From assembly GCF_019799905.1 (NCBI RefSeq), contig NZ_JABGCI010000005.1, positions 62,001-126,000 of the forward strand: a stretch of 64,000 bases of DNA, in the 5' to 3' direction. The translations under genes were made by a program, and so were the position numbers. The stretch comes from Trujillonella endophytica. GTDB taxonomy: Bacteria; Actinomycetota; Actinomycetes; Mycobacteriales; Geodermatophilaceae. Below, one piece after another: positions 15,294 to 24,501 of the stretch (positions are counted from its first letter, which is position 1; each line of letters begins with the position of its first letter). The notes under the pieces were generated by a model. That model made no database searches. It was given only the letters and a program-made list of their open reading frames with translations, and had not been told where the DNA came from.

Positions 15294-17666
15294 TCAGGTG
15301 CGTGGTTCGCGACCGGCCGGCTGCCTCGGCTCGTCGAGCAGCGGGGCCGGCGCCCGGAGCGGCACCGGCACGGGTGGGGTGTCGGCCGTCACCCGCACCG
15401 GCGTGCCGTCCACGACGACGGTCACCGGTCCCTCGCCGCGGACGAGCGTGACGGCGGTCCCCTCCCGCGTGGTCTCGACGCGCAGGAGGCGGCCGCGCCA
15501 GGTCACGTGGTAGGCGGTGCGGGACAGCGACGACGGCAGCAGGGGCGCGAGCTCGAGCTCCTCGCGGTCCTCCCGCAACCCGCCGAGGCCCGCGACGAAC
15601 GCCAGCCACGCCCCCGCCACCGACGCCAGGTGCAGCCCCTCCGCGGTGTCCCCCCTCACGTCGCGCAGGTCCACCAGCGCACACTCGCGCAGGTAGCGCA
15701 GGGCGAGGTCGGGGTGCTGCGCGTGCGCGCACACGACCGCCTGGACGGCGGCCGACAGCGAGGAGTCCCGCACGGTCCGCGCCTCGTAGTAGGCCAGGTC
15801 GCCCGCCACCTCCTCGTCGGTGAACTCGTCCCGGCACCACCACAGGGCCTGGACGAGGTCGGCCTGCTTGAGCACCTGCCGCCGGTAGAACTCGGCGTAG
15901 TGGTGGTGCTGCTGGACCGGGTAGGAGTCCCGCTCGTCCTCGAACGGCCACTCCTCGTACGCGGTGAAGTTGGCGTTCATGGGGTGCACGCCGAGCCCCT
16001 CGTCCCAGGGGACGCACACGGCGTCGGCGGTGGACCGCCAGGCGGCGGTCTCGGCGTGGTCCACGCCCAGCTCCGCCGCGCGCGCCTCCCGCCGCCGGCA
16101 GGCGTCGGCGGCACGCCGGAGGTTGGCCCGGGCCATGAGGTTGGTGAACACGTTGTCGTCGACGACGCCGGTGTACTCGTCCGGCCCCGTCATGCCGAAC
16201 AGGTGCCAGGCACCGGCCGCGTCCCGATGGCCCAGCGACATCCACAGCCGCGCCGTCTCGACGAGCACCGCCAGGCCCCCCACGGTGTCGACGTCCTCCC
16301 CCGTGACGTCCTGGTACAGCCAGAAGGCGCGGGAGACATCCGCGTTGACGTGCATCGCCGCCGTGCTCGCGGGCCAGTAGGCGGAGACCTCGGGCCCGCT
16401 GATCGTGCGCCAGGCGAACGCCGCACCCGCCCGTCCCAGCGTCCGGGCGCGCTCCCGGGCAGAGTCGAGCGTGCCGGAGCGCCACCGCAGGAGCCGTGCG
16501 GCCGCCTCCGGGCGCAGCAGGGTCAGGGCGGGCACCACGAACCCCTCGACGTCCCAGAAGGTGTGGCCGCTGTAGCCCATGCCGGTCAGGCCCTTGGCCC
16601 CGACGGGGGCGTTGACGATGCAGGCGGCGGAGCAGAACAGCTGGAAGACGTCGTAGCGCAGCGCCTGCTGGAGCTCCGGGTCGCCGTCGACCTCCACGTC
16701 CGCCGTCGCCCAGAGCTCGTCGAGGACGACGCACTGGGCGGCGAGCAGTCCCTCCCAGCCGAGGTCCAGCGCCGAGGCCACCGCCGCCGACGCCTCCCCG
16801 ACGAGGGACTCGGCCGCTGACTCCCGCGACCAGGTGTGCGCGACGACCTTGGTGATCGTGAGGGCCCCGCCGGCGCGCAGGTCGGCGGCGACCGTGGTGA
16901 CGACGCGGTGCTCGTCGGCGTCGGTGTGGACCCGTGCGCCGTCGTCCCCGTCCCCGGCGTCCTCGCCGGCCCGGTGGTCCACCAGGTGGTGGACCGCGGC
17001 GGCGACCGTGATGCCGGACCGGCGCGTCCGTGCGGCGAGGGCCCCACCGGACGCCCGGCAGGTGTGGGCCAGCGGCTCGAAGGCGCGGTCCAGGCACTCC
17101 GCGACGCGCGGGTCGTCGTTCTCCACGCCCGTGGTCGTGATCTCCCCGCCGGCCAGCTCCGACCGCACCACGAGATGGGTGGGCCCGTCCAGGGCACGGA
17201 CCTCGTACCGCAGGGCGGAGATCGACCGCTCCGCCAGGGAGACCAGCCGCCGGGAGGTCACCTCCACCGTCGTCCCGGCCGGCGTCGTCCAGCGCAGGCG
17301 CCGGTCGAGCGTCCCGGTCCGCAGGTCGAGCGCACGCTCGTGCAGCTCCGGCCGGATCTCCCGCAGGTCCAGCGGGATGCCGTCGACCAGCAGGCGCATC
17401 GGCGTGCCGTCGGCGACGGTGACCAGCGCCTCCCCTTCCTCGGGGTGCCCGAACCCTCCCTCGGGATAGGACAGCGGGTGCGTCTCGTACACGCCGGAGA
17501 GGTACGTGCCGCGCATACCGAAGGGCTCGACCTCGTCGAGCGTCCCCCGGATGCCGACGTAGCCGTTGGACAGGGTGAGGAGGGACTCCCCCACGGCGAG
17601 GGTCTCGAGGTCCACGTGCGGCTCACGGACCCGCCACGGGTCGGTGTCCAGTTCGGGGGCGGTCAC
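15294..17666 (-). CDS. Glycoside hydrolase family 65 (disaccharide phosphorylase type)
   Basis: This 790-residue protein starts at GTG 17666 with GAGGA upstream. The N-terminal beta-sandwich starts with SNGYVGIRGTLDE; the catalytic (alpha/alpha)6 barrel contains SGHTFWDVEGF and FGMTGPDEYTGVVDDNVFTN, where the Glu of GPDEY is the expected general acid; a short C-terminal beta domain follows. Length fits maltose/trehalose/kojibiose phosphorylases, which release beta-glucose 1-phosphate. No beta-phosphoglucomutase gene adjoins it, which is unusual. Specificity within the family cannot be read from sequence alone. Confidence 0.88.
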   Translation of the reverse strand: MTAPELDTDPWRVREPHVDLETLAVGESLLTLSNGYVGIRGTLDEVEPFGMRGTYLSGVYETHPLSYPEGGFGHPEEGEALVTVADGTPMRLLVDGIPLDLREIRPELHERALDLRTGTLDRRLRWTTPAGTTVEVTSRRLVSLAERSISALRYEVRALDGPTHLVVRSELAGGEITTTGVENDDPRVAECLDRAFEPLAHTCRASGGALAARTRRSGITVAAAVHHLVDHRAGEDAGDGDDGARVHTDADEHRVVTTVAADLRAGGALTITKVVAHTWSRESAAESLVGEASAAVASALDLGWEGLLAAQCVVLDELWATADVEVDGDPELQQALRYDVFQLFCSAACIVNAPVGAKGLTGMGYSGHTFWDVEGFVVPALTLLRPEAAARLLRWRSGTLDSARERARTLGRAGAAFAWRTISGPEVSAYWPASTAAMHVNADVSRAFWLYQDVTGEDVDTVGGLAVLVETARLWMSLGHRDAAGAWHLFGMTGPDEYTGVVDDNVFTNLMARANLRRAADACRRREARAAELGVDHAETAAWRSTADAVCVPWDEGLGVHPMNANFTAYEEWPFEDERDSYPVQQHHHYAEFYRRQVLKQADLVQALWWCRDEFTDEEVAGDLAYYEARTVRDSSLSAAVQAVVCAHAQHPDLALRYLRECALVDLRDVRGDTAEGLHLASVAGAWLAFVAGLGGLREDREELELAPLLPSSLSRTAYHVTWRGRLLRVETTREGTAVTLVRGEGPVTVVVDGTPVRVTADTPPVPVPLRAPAPLLDEPRQPAGREPRT

Positions 17667-17788
17667 GGGCCGTCCTCGCGGTCGCAGGGGAGATCGCCGG
17701 GGCGCCCGCGGCGTCCCCCTGCCTGTCCTACCGGCCGGGACGCCGTCGCGCGATCCGGGCGGCGGCACCCGCGGGCGACCCGGGTCCC

Positions 17789-17794
17789 TACGCT
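17789..17794 (+). promoter_or_regulatory. -10 element before the MOSC gene
   Basis: TACGCT lies 33 bp before ATG 17827, which also has its own GGAGGA ribosome binding site, so this transcript has a short leader. Confidence 0.35.
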
Positions 17795-17826
17795 CGGAGC
17801 CTCCCCTTCCGACCGGAGGAACCCGC

Positions 17827-18654
17827 ATGCCCGTCGTCTCGCGCCTCTCGACGACCCCCGTCAAGGGCACCGCCCTCCACTCCCCGACCCGCCTGGCGCT
17901 CACCCGCGACGGCGTGGCGGACAACCGGCGGTTCCACCTCGTCGACGCCCGGCACCGGCTGTTCAACGGCAAGCAGCACGGGCCGCTGGTCCGGATCACC
18001 GCGCAGTACGACGCCGAGCGGGAGCACCTGTCGCTGCAGATCCCCGGCCGTGCGCCGGTCGAGGGGACGACGACCGAGCTGGGCGACCCCGTCGTCACCG
18101 ACTTCTACGGCCGGGACGTCGCCGGTCGCCTGGTGACGGGCCCGTGGTCGGCGGCCCTCGGCGAGTTCGTCGGCCGCCCGGTCCACCTGGTCGCCACCGA
18201 CACCCCCGGCGCCGCGGTCGACGTGCACCCGGTCACGCTGATCTCCTCGGCCACCGTCGAGCACCTGCGCAGCGTGACCCCGGGCGGCGAGCGGCTGGAC
18301 TCCCGGCGCTTCCGGATGCTCGTCGAGGTGGACGGGTGCGAGGTGCACGAGGAGGACACCTGGGCCGGCCGGCGGGTCCGGCTGGGCCAGGCGATCGTGC
18401 GGGTGGTCGGGCCGGTCCCCCGCTGCGTCGTCACCAACGAGTCCCCCGACAGCGGCGAGGTGGACTTCGGCACCCTCAAGGCCATCGTGCGCTACCGCGG
18501 TGAGCTGGCCCGGGACCTCACGACCCCGGTCGCCCACCTCCCCGACAACGGGGCGGCGATCCTCGGCATGTACGCCACCGTGGAGGAGCCGGGGTCGATC
18601 GGCGTCGGCGACGCCGCCGAGGTGCTCGCGGAGGAGCCGACCGCCGGTCCGTGA
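17827..18654 (+). CDS. MOSC domain protein (molybdenum-cofactor-binding type)
   Basis: This 275-residue protein starts at ATG after GGAGGA. The N-terminal beta-barrel part (STTPVKGTALHSPTRLALTRDG.ADNRRFHLVD) matches MOSC_N, and the C-terminal part (DSRRFRMLVEVDG, then GPVPRCVVTN) matches the MOSC fold, whose conserved Cys in PRC is thought to bind the cofactor sulfur. Related proteins reduce N-hydroxylated compounds or carry sulfur for metal clusters. It is divergent from the GH65 gene and alone in its transcription unit. The exact substrate is unknown. Confidence 0.85.
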   Translation: MPVVSRLSTTPVKGTALHSPTRLALTRDGVADNRRFHLVDARHRLFNGKQHGPLVRITAQYDAEREHLSLQIPGRAPVEGTTTELGDPVVTDFYGRDVAGRLVTGPWSAALGEFVGRPVHLVATDTPGAAVDVHPVTLISSATVEHLRSVTPGGERLDSRRFRMLVEVDGCEVHEEDTWAGRRVRLGQAIVRVVGPVPRCVVTNESPDSGEVDFGTLKAIVRYRGELARDLTTPVAHLPDNGAAILGMYATVEEPGSIGVGDAAEVLAEEPTAGP

Positions 18655-19006
18655 CCCACCGGGCGACACGCCGCACCGGAGGCGGAGTCCGTACCGCGAC
18701 CGTGCCCATGTACCACTGCCGTGCGTACCGTGTGTGATCCACGCCACAGCGCCGGAGTGGGGGTCGTCCGTGACCGCGACCGAGCAGCGAACCGTTCCGG
18801 AGCAGCGCAGCGGGGACCGGGCGGAGCACGTCGACGTCCTCGTCGGCGAGGAAGCCGACCCCACCCACCCAGCCACCGACGACGAGCACCACCAGCAGGG
18901 ACATCGTGGTCCAGCACAGGCCGGTCCTCCTGCTCGCGGTGTCCACCCTCGGCATGCTGTGCAGTGTGCGGGGTGCACCCGCACGGCCCCGGACGAGGAG
19001 GAACGC
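18655..19006. other. 352-bp gap without a convincing gene; CRP-like site
   Basis: I find no supported gene here. TGTGATCCACGCCACA (18733-18748) matches the CRP/GlxR pattern TGTGA-N6-TCACA with one mismatch and is ~260 bp upstream of the DUF6544 gene. A minus-strand frame from 18904 encodes a hydrophobic 20-residue stretch but reads on antisense into the MOSC gene, so I do not call it. Confidence 0.4.
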
Positions 19007-19786
19007 ATGCCCACTCCCCCGGTCCCGCGCGCGGCCCGCAGGCTCCGCCGCGACTGGGAGCTGCTCAGCGGGAGCGGGCAGCCGGCCGAGCCCTTCGACA
19101 CCGCCATGGTCAGCGGCCTGCCCACCGCCGCCCGCCGCTGGCTCGTCCACGCCATCGCGCCCGGCACGCCGCTCTGGCCGTCGGTGGTGCTCACGATGCA
19201 GGGCGAGATCCGCCTGGGGTCCTGGCGGCCCTTCACGGCGACCCAGGTCCTCGCCCCGCCCCGGGGCTTCGTCTGGGCGGCCACCGCGCGGTTCGCCGGG
19301 CTGCGGGTCACCGGCTTCGACCGCTACAGCTCCGGATCGGGGCAGATGGACTGGCGGCTCGGCGGTGTGGTGCCGGTGATGTCGGCGACGGGCCCCGACG
19401 TCACGCGGAGCGCCGCCGGGCGCCTGGCCGGCGAGACGGCGCTGGCACCGACCACCTTCCGCGGGGCCACGTGGACCGAAGGCAGGGACGCCGACCACGC
19501 GGTGGCGACATGGCGGATCGACGGGCACGAGGAGCGCGCCGAGCTCTCCGTCGGCCCCGACGGCCGGCTCCTGGGAGTGGTCATGGAGCGGTGGGGGAAC
19601 CCGGGCGGCGAGCCCTTCGGGCGGTACCCCTTCGGCGTGGACATCGAGGCCGAGGAGACCTTCGCCGGCGTGACGATCGGCTCCCGGCTCCGCGCCGGCT
19701 GGTGGTGGGGCACCGACCGGCAGGCCGAGGGCGAGTTCTTCCGGGCCCGCATCACCGGGGCCGAGTTCCCCGCGCGGGACGCCTGA
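19007..19786 (+). CDS. DUF6544-family protein
   Basis: This 259-residue protein starts at ATG after GAGGAGG. The sequence (RRWLVHAIAPGTPLWPSV, then TMQGEIRLGSWRPFTATQVLAPPRGFVW, and a Trp/Gly-rich end GWWWGTDRQAEGEFFRA) matches a family of unknown function common in actinobacteria. It reads as a single beta-rich soluble domain with no signal peptide. Its 3' end converges on acetate kinase through a shared hairpin. No role is known. Confidence 0.7.
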   Translation: MPTPPVPRAARRLRRDWELLSGSGQPAEPFDTAMVSGLPTAARRWLVHAIAPGTPLWPSVVLTMQGEIRLGSWRPFTATQVLAPPRGFVWAATARFAGLRVTGFDRYSSGSGQMDWRLGGVVPVMSATGPDVTRSAAGRLAGETALAPTTFRGATWTEGRDADHAVATWRIDGHEERAELSVGPDGRLLGVVMERWGNPGGEPFGRYPFGVDIEAEETFAGVTIGSRLRAGWWWGTDRQAEGEFFRARITGAEFPARDA

Positions 19787-19799
19787 GGCGCACTCAGGC
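19781..19799. terminator. Bidirectional hairpin between convergent genes
   Basis: GCCTGAG-GCGCA-CTCAGGC is a perfect 7-bp stem spanning both stop codons of the DUF6544 and acetate kinase genes. Confidence 0.65.
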
Positions 19800-20889
19800 G
19801 CCCAGCAGCGCCAGCACCTGCCGGCGGATCTCCAGGTCCTCCCGGGCCGTCACCACCACCGTCCGCACCGCCGCCCCCGGCGCGCTGATCTCGGCGTCGC
19901 CGGTGGCGGCCCGGTTCGCCGCGGGGTCGACGCCCACCCCGAGGTGGGCGAGGCCGGCCCCCAGGGCCGCGCGGACCTGCCAGGCGTGCTCCCCCACCCC
20001 GCCGGTGAGCACGAGCAGGTCGAGGCCGGCGGTCGCCGCCGTCATCGCCGCGGCCTCCCGGACCAGGCGGTGCAGGTAGACGTCGAGGGCGAGCGCGCAG
20101 GCCTCGTCGCCGGCGTCCCGCCCGGCCAGGACCGCACGCAGGTCCCCCGAGGTGCCGGACAGGCCGGCCAGCCCGGCGGAGCGCTCCAGGACGTCGGCCA
20201 GCTCCGCCACCGGCACGCCCCCGTGCTCGAGCAGCCACAGCAGCAGACCGGGGTCCAGCGTGCCGGGGCGGGTGTTCATCACCAGTCCGGCCAGGGGCGT
20301 GAACCCCATCGTCGTGTCCACCGACCGCCCGTTCCGGACCGCCGCCAGGGACGCGCCGGCCCCCAGGTGGCAGCTGACGATCCGCAGGTCCTCGGCCCGG
20401 CCGCCGACCAGCTCGGCGCCCCGGCGGGCGGCGTGGGCGTGCGAGAGCCCGTGGAAGCCGTAGCGGCGCAGCTCCCACCGCTCGTTCCACGCCCGGGGCA
20501 CCGCGTAGGTCCGGGCGGCCGGCGGCAGTGTCGCGTGGAAGGCCGTGTCGAAGCAGGCCACGGCGGGGACGCCGTCCAGGAGCTCACCGACGGCCCGGAT
20601 CCCGGCGAGCGCGCGGCTGGTGCAGCGGCGCGAGGTGGCTGATCGAGGCGAGGTACGTGACCAGCTCGTCGTCGACCACCGCGGGCGCCGAGTGGCGGGG
20701 GCCGCCGTGGACCACCCGGTGCCCGACGACCCCGACCGGCCCGCACCGGGCGAGGAACTCCGTCAGGGGCTCGAGGTGCTCGGCGCCGCCCCAGCCCTCG
20801 ACGGTCGTCGCCGCGGCCACCGCGCCCTCGTCGTCCAGGACGCTGAGCTTCAGGCTGCTGGAGCCGGCGTTGACGACGAGGACCCTCAC
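19794..20889 (-). pseudogene. ackA: Acetate kinase, interrupted by a frameshift
   Basis: The N-terminal part (GTG 20889: VNAGSSSLKL, VGHRVVHGG, DELVTYLASISHLAPLHQPRA) and the C-terminal part (FDTAFHATLPP, GFHGLSHAHAARR, MGFTPLAGLVMNTRPGTLDPG, LTGGVGEH) lie in different frames. The break is at ~20609-20617, in a CG-dinucleotide run where one CG appears to be missing; restoring it would give a normal ~365-residue acetate kinase. The start overlaps the phosphoketolase stop by 4 bp (GTGA), so the pair would make acetate and ATP from acetyl phosphate. It may be a true pseudogene, phase variation at the short repeat, or a sequencing error; the rest is well conserved. Confidence 0.85.
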
Positions 20890-23321
20890 CCCGCCTCCGG
20901 CTCCCGCAGCGGGTCGGCTCCGGAGGTGGCCGGCCCGGCGACCGGCGACCACTGCCAGTCGCGGATCTCGGGCGGGTCGATGCCGTGCGTGCGCACGTAC
21001 TGCCGGTGCTCGATGAGCCGGTTCGCCAGGGCCTCCCGGGCGTGCGCGGCCGTGTCGCGCAGCCGCGGGATCCGGTCGATGGCGCTGATGGCCAGGTTGA
21101 AGCGGTCGATCCGGTTCATCACGCAGATGTCGAAGGGCGTGGTCGTGGTGCCCTCCTCGACGTAGCCGCGCACGTGGACGTTCGCGTGGTTGGTGCGCCG
21201 GTAGGTCAGCCGGTGGATCAGCCAGGGATAGCCGTGGTACGCGAAGACCACCGGCTTGTCGCGGGTGAACAGCGAGTCGAACTCGGCGGCGGACAGCCCG
21301 TGCGGGTGCTCGGTCTCGTCCTGCAGCCGCATGAGGTCGACGACGTTGACCACCCGGATGCGCAGGTCGGGGAACCAGCCGCGGAGCATCTCCACCGCCG
21401 CCAGCGTCTCCATGGTGGGCACGTCGCCGGCGCAGGCCATGACGACGTCGGGCTCGGCGCCGGCGTCGGTGCTGGCCCACTCCCAGATGCCGATGCCCTT
21501 GGTCGCGTGCACCACCGCCGCGTCGCCGTCCAGGTACTGCAGCGCCGGCTGCTTCCCGGCGACGATCACGTTGACGTACTGCCGGCTGCGCAGGCAGTGG
21601 TCGGCCACCGAGAGCAGCGTGTTCGCGTCCGGCGGCAGGTACACCCGGATGACGTCGGCCTTCTTGTTCACCACGTGGTCGATGAACCCGGGGTCCTGGT
21701 GGGAGAAGCCGTTGTGGTCCTGCCGCCACACGTGCGAGGTGAGCAGGTAGTTCAGCGAGGCGATCGGCCGTCGCCACGGGATGCCGTTGGTGGTCTTCAG
21801 CCACTTGGCGTGCTGGTTGACCATCGAGTCGACGATGTGGACGAACGCCTCGTAGCAGGAGAAGAACCCGTGCCGGCCGGTGAGCAGGTAGCCCTCCAGC
21901 CAACCCTGGCAGGTGTGCTCGGACAGGATCTCCATCACCCGGCCGCCGGGGGCGAGGTGGTCGTCCCCGGGCAGTCGCTCGGCCATCCAGGCGCGGTCGG
22001 TGGCCTCGAGGACCGCGCCCAGCCGGTTGGAGTTGTTCTCGTCCGGCGAGAACACCCGGAAGTTGGTCGCGTTCGCCCGCATGACGTCGCGCAGGAACTC
22101 GCCCAGCACGCGGGTCGACTCGACGGCGCCGGTGCCCGGGGCAGGGACGTCGACGACGTGGTCGCGGAAGTCCGGCATCCGCAGCGGGGCGAGCAGCTCA
22201 CCGCCGTTGGCGTGCGGGTTGGCGCTCATCCGCCGGGTCCCCACCGGGTGCAGGTCCCGGACCAGCGGTACGGGCGCACCGGAGTCGTCGAACAGCTCCT
22301 CGGGCCGGTAGCTGCGCAGCCACTCCTCCAGGACGGCGCGGTGCCCCTCGTCCTCCCGTGCGTTCTTGAAGGGCACCTGGTGCGACCGCCAGCTGCCCTC
22401 GACCTGCAGTCCGTCGACGACGTGCGGGCCGGTCCAGCCCTTGGGCGAGGCCAGCACGATCATCGGCCACCGCGGCCGCTCGGTCGTGCCGTCCTCCCGG
22501 GCCGCCCGCTGGATCTCGGCGATCCGGTCCAGGCAGTGGTCGAGGGTGGCGGCGAACCGCTGGTGCATCGTCGCCGGGTCGTCGCCCTCGACGAGGAACG
22601 GCTCGTGCCCGTAGCCGCGCATGAGCTCGAGCAGCTCCTCGCGCGGGATGCGGGCCAGCAGCGCCGGGTTGGCGATCTTGTAGCCGTTGAGATGGAGGAT
22701 CGGCAGCACGGCCCCGTCGGTGACCGGGTCGGCGAACTTGTTGGAGTGCCAGCTGGTGGCCAGCGGCCCGGTCTCCGCCTCGCCGTCCCCGATGACCGCC
22801 GCGACCACCAGTCCGGGGTTGTCGAAGGCCGCGCCGTAGGCGTGCGACAGGGCGTAGCCGAGCTCGCCGCCCTCGTGGATGGAGCCCGGTGTCTCGGGGG
22901 CGACGTGGCTGGGGATGCCGCCCGGGAAGGAGAACTGGGTGAACAGCCGGGCCATCCCCGCCGCGTCCTGCGAGACCTCCGGGTAGACCTCGCTGTAGGT
23001 GCCCTCCAGCCAGGCGGCCGCCACCGGGCCGGGACCGCCGTGGCCCGGGCCCATCACGTAGACCATGTCCAGGTCCCGCGCGCGGATGGCCCGGTTGAGG
23101 TGTGCGTAGAGGAAGTTCAGGCCCGGCGTCGTGCCCCAGTGGCCGAGCAGGCGCGGCTTGACGTGCTCGGGGCGCAGCGGCTCCCGCAGCAGCGGGTTGC
23201 CCATGAGGTAGATCTGCCCCACCGACAGGTAGTTCGCCGCCCGCCACCAGGCGTCGATGGCCCGCAGCTGCTCGTCGTCGAGCGGGTGCACGGCGGTCGG
23301 CTGCTCGGTGGTGCTCGTCAT
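20886..23321 (-). CDS. xfp: Xylulose-5-phosphate/fructose-6-phosphate phosphoketolase
   Basis: This 811-residue protein (typical 790-825) starts at ATG 23321 with CCGGAGAG upstream. The N-terminal thiamine-diphosphate region has [20 protein letters not shown], and the sequence is collinear with phosphoketolases to the end ([20 protein letters not shown]). It cleaves xylulose 5-phosphate or fructose 6-phosphate with phosphate to acetyl phosphate plus a sugar phosphate. The acetate kinase gene overlaps its stop codon, making a phosphoketolase-acetate route, though that partner is frameshifted. A 10-bp inverted repeat lies in its upstream region. Confidence 0.95.
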   Translation of the reverse strand: MTSTTEQPTAVHPLDDEQLRAIDAWWRAANYLSVGQIYLMGNPLLREPLRPEHVKPRLLGHWGTTPGLNFLYAHLNRAIRARDLDMVYVMGPGHGGPGPVAAAWLEGTYSEVYPEVSQDAAGMARLFTQFSFPGGIPSHVAPETPGSIHEGGELGYALSHAYGAAFDNPGLVVAAVIGDGEAETGPLATSWHSNKFADPVTDGAVLPILHLNGYKIANPALLARIPREELLELMRGYGHEPFLVEGDDPATMHQRFAATLDHCLDRIAEIQRAAREDGTTERPRWPMIVLASPKGWTGPHVVDGLQVEGSWRSHQVPFKNAREDEGHRAVLEEWLRSYRPEELFDDSGAPVPLVRDLHPVGTRRMSANPHANGGELLAPLRMPDFRDHVVDVPAPGTGAVESTRVLGEFLRDVMRANATNFRVFSPDENNSNRLGAVLEATDRAWMAERLPGDDHLAPGGRVMEILSEHTCQGWLEGYLLTGRHGFFSCYEAFVHIVDSMVNQHAKWLKTTNGIPWRRPIASLNYLLTSHVWRQDHNGFSHQDPGFIDHVVNKKADVIRVYLPPDANTLLSVADHCLRSRQYVNVIVAGKQPALQYLDGDAAVVHATKGIGIWEWASTDAGAEPDVVMACAGDVPTMETLAAVEMLRGWFPDLRIRVVNVVDLMRLQDETEHPHGLSAAEFDSLFTRDKPVVFAYHGYPWLIHRLTYRRTNHANVHVRGYVEEGTTTTPFDICVMNRIDRFNLAISAIDRIPRLRDTAAHAREALANRLIEHRQYVRTHGIDPPEIRDWQWSPVAGPATSGADPLREPEAG

Positions 23322-23372
23322 GCGGCTCTCCGGGGGGTCGTGGGCTCGGCCCCCCGATCCCATCGACCCGCC

Positions 23373-23398
23373 CGGCGTCGGGCAACCCCCCGACGCCG
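23373..23398. promoter_or_regulatory. 10-bp inverted repeat upstream of phosphoketolase
   Basis: CGGCGTCGGG-CAACCC-CCCGACGCCG lies 52-77 bp before the xfp start. It could be an operator or a leader hairpin. Confidence 0.4.
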
Positions 23399-23571
23399 AC
23401 CGTGCACCCGACGGCCATCCGGCGTACGCCCGGCACCTCCCGCGGTCCCGGGGTCGGGGTCCTCCCCCAGCACCGCGCCGCAGGTCGGGGGTGTTCCCCG
23501 ATGGTCGTCCCGCCGCCGGGTCGCGAGGCTGGCCGGGTGCGAGGACGGCGCGTCATCCGGGAGGCAGGGCC

Positions 23572-23745
23572 ATGACCCCACGAGCACGCGGAGGGGCCGA
23601 CGACCCGGCGTCCGTCGTGGCGGCCCGCCAGCTCGCCGAGGAGGCCCACCACCGGGCCCGGGCCCCCCGGGTCCCGCGGGAGCTCGCGCGGCGAGCCGCC
23701 CGGCGCGCCCGCCTCGGGGTCAGCCCGACCGCTCGACGCGGGTGA
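23572..23745 (+). CDS. Small basic protein
   Basis: This is a 57-residue, Arg/Ala-rich protein; ATG follows GGGAGG at good spacing. It is probably helical throughout (DPASVVAARQLAEEAHHRARAPRVPRELARRAARRAR). I do not recognise a family. Its 3' end overlaps the convergent hydrolase gene by 26 bp. The ribosome binding site favours it, the composition does not exclude a chance frame. Confidence 0.4.
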   Translation: MTPRARGGADDPASVVAARQLAEEAHHRARAPRVPRELARRAARRARLGVSPTARRG

Positions 23746-24496
23746 GCCACTCGGCGAGGAGGGCCCGCAGCACCTCGGGCCGTTCGTGGGGCAGCGCGTG
23801 ACCCGCGTCGTCGACCACGGCGAGCGAGGCACGCGGATGGGTGTCGAGCAGGTCGACGGCGGCCGCGTACCCGACGGTGGAGTCCAGCCGCCCGGCCACG
23901 ACCAGGGTCGGACCCGCGTAGGGCGGCGGCCCGGCGGAGAGCTCCCACCGTTCCCCGATCCGCTCCATCGCCGCCTCGTCGACCCGGGCGGCGGCCGGGG
24001 CGACGAACCGCTCGTACCGGTCGAGCATCTCCGCCGTCTGGACGACGAAGTAGCTCCGGAACACGTCGTCGCCGAGTCCGCCGGGGCCGGCGACGACGCG
24101 GTGCTCCGGGACGTCGCGCACTCCCGGCACCAGCGGGCAGACGAGCGCCAGGCCGGCGACCTGCGCCGGGCGCCGCGCGGCCATCCCCTGCGCGAGGTAC
24201 GCCCCCGCCGAGTGCCCGGCGAGCAGGTACGGGATCCCGCCGGAGACCTCGTCGGCGAACGCGAGCAGCGTCTCCAGGACGTCGTCCGCACTGTGCATCG
24301 ACGCGGGGGCCGGCGTGCGGCCCGTCCCCGGGAGGTCGGGGTAGATCCGCCGGAGCCCGGCGACGCCCCCGAGGGCCGGCTCGAAGCAGGCCTCGGTCTC
24401 CCGGTGGTCGACGTCCCCGCCGTGCAGGACCAGCACGGGGCGGCCGGCCCCGTGCTCGACGGAGTGCACCACCGCCTCGCGCGCCCGGGTCTCCAC
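23720..24496 (-). CDS. Alpha/beta hydrolase
   Basis: This is a 258-residue protein. GTG 24496 is five bases after the stop of the upstream GH15 gene, so it is translated as part of the same operon. It has LVLHGGDVDHRE as the oxyanion region, nucleophile elbow GHSAGAYLA, and a C-terminal DDAGHALPHE carrying the catalytic His. The Arg-rich YPDLPGTGRTPAP loop matches lipase/esterase-like alpha/beta hydrolases. The substrate is unknown; the operon with carbohydrate enzymes may be incidental. Confidence 0.82.
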   Translation of the reverse strand: METRAREAVVHSVEHGAGRPVLVLHGGDVDHRETEACFEPALGGVAGLRRIYPDLPGTGRTPAPASMHSADDVLETLLAFADEVSGGIPYLLAGHSAGAYLAQGMAARRPAQVAGLALVCPLVPGVRDVPEHRVVAGPGGLGDDVFRSYFVVQTAEMLDRYERFVAPAAARVDEAAMERIGERWELSAGPPPYAGPTLVVAGRLDSTVGYAAAVDLLDTHPRASLAVVDDAGHALPHERPEVLRALLAEWLTRVERSG

Positions 24497-24501
24497 GACG
24501 G

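Noticed and set aside
18492..18904. Short minus-strand membrane protein starting at 18904
   Set aside because: It has a plausible hydrophobic start but no stop before entering antisense MOSC sequence, and the downstream residues look random.
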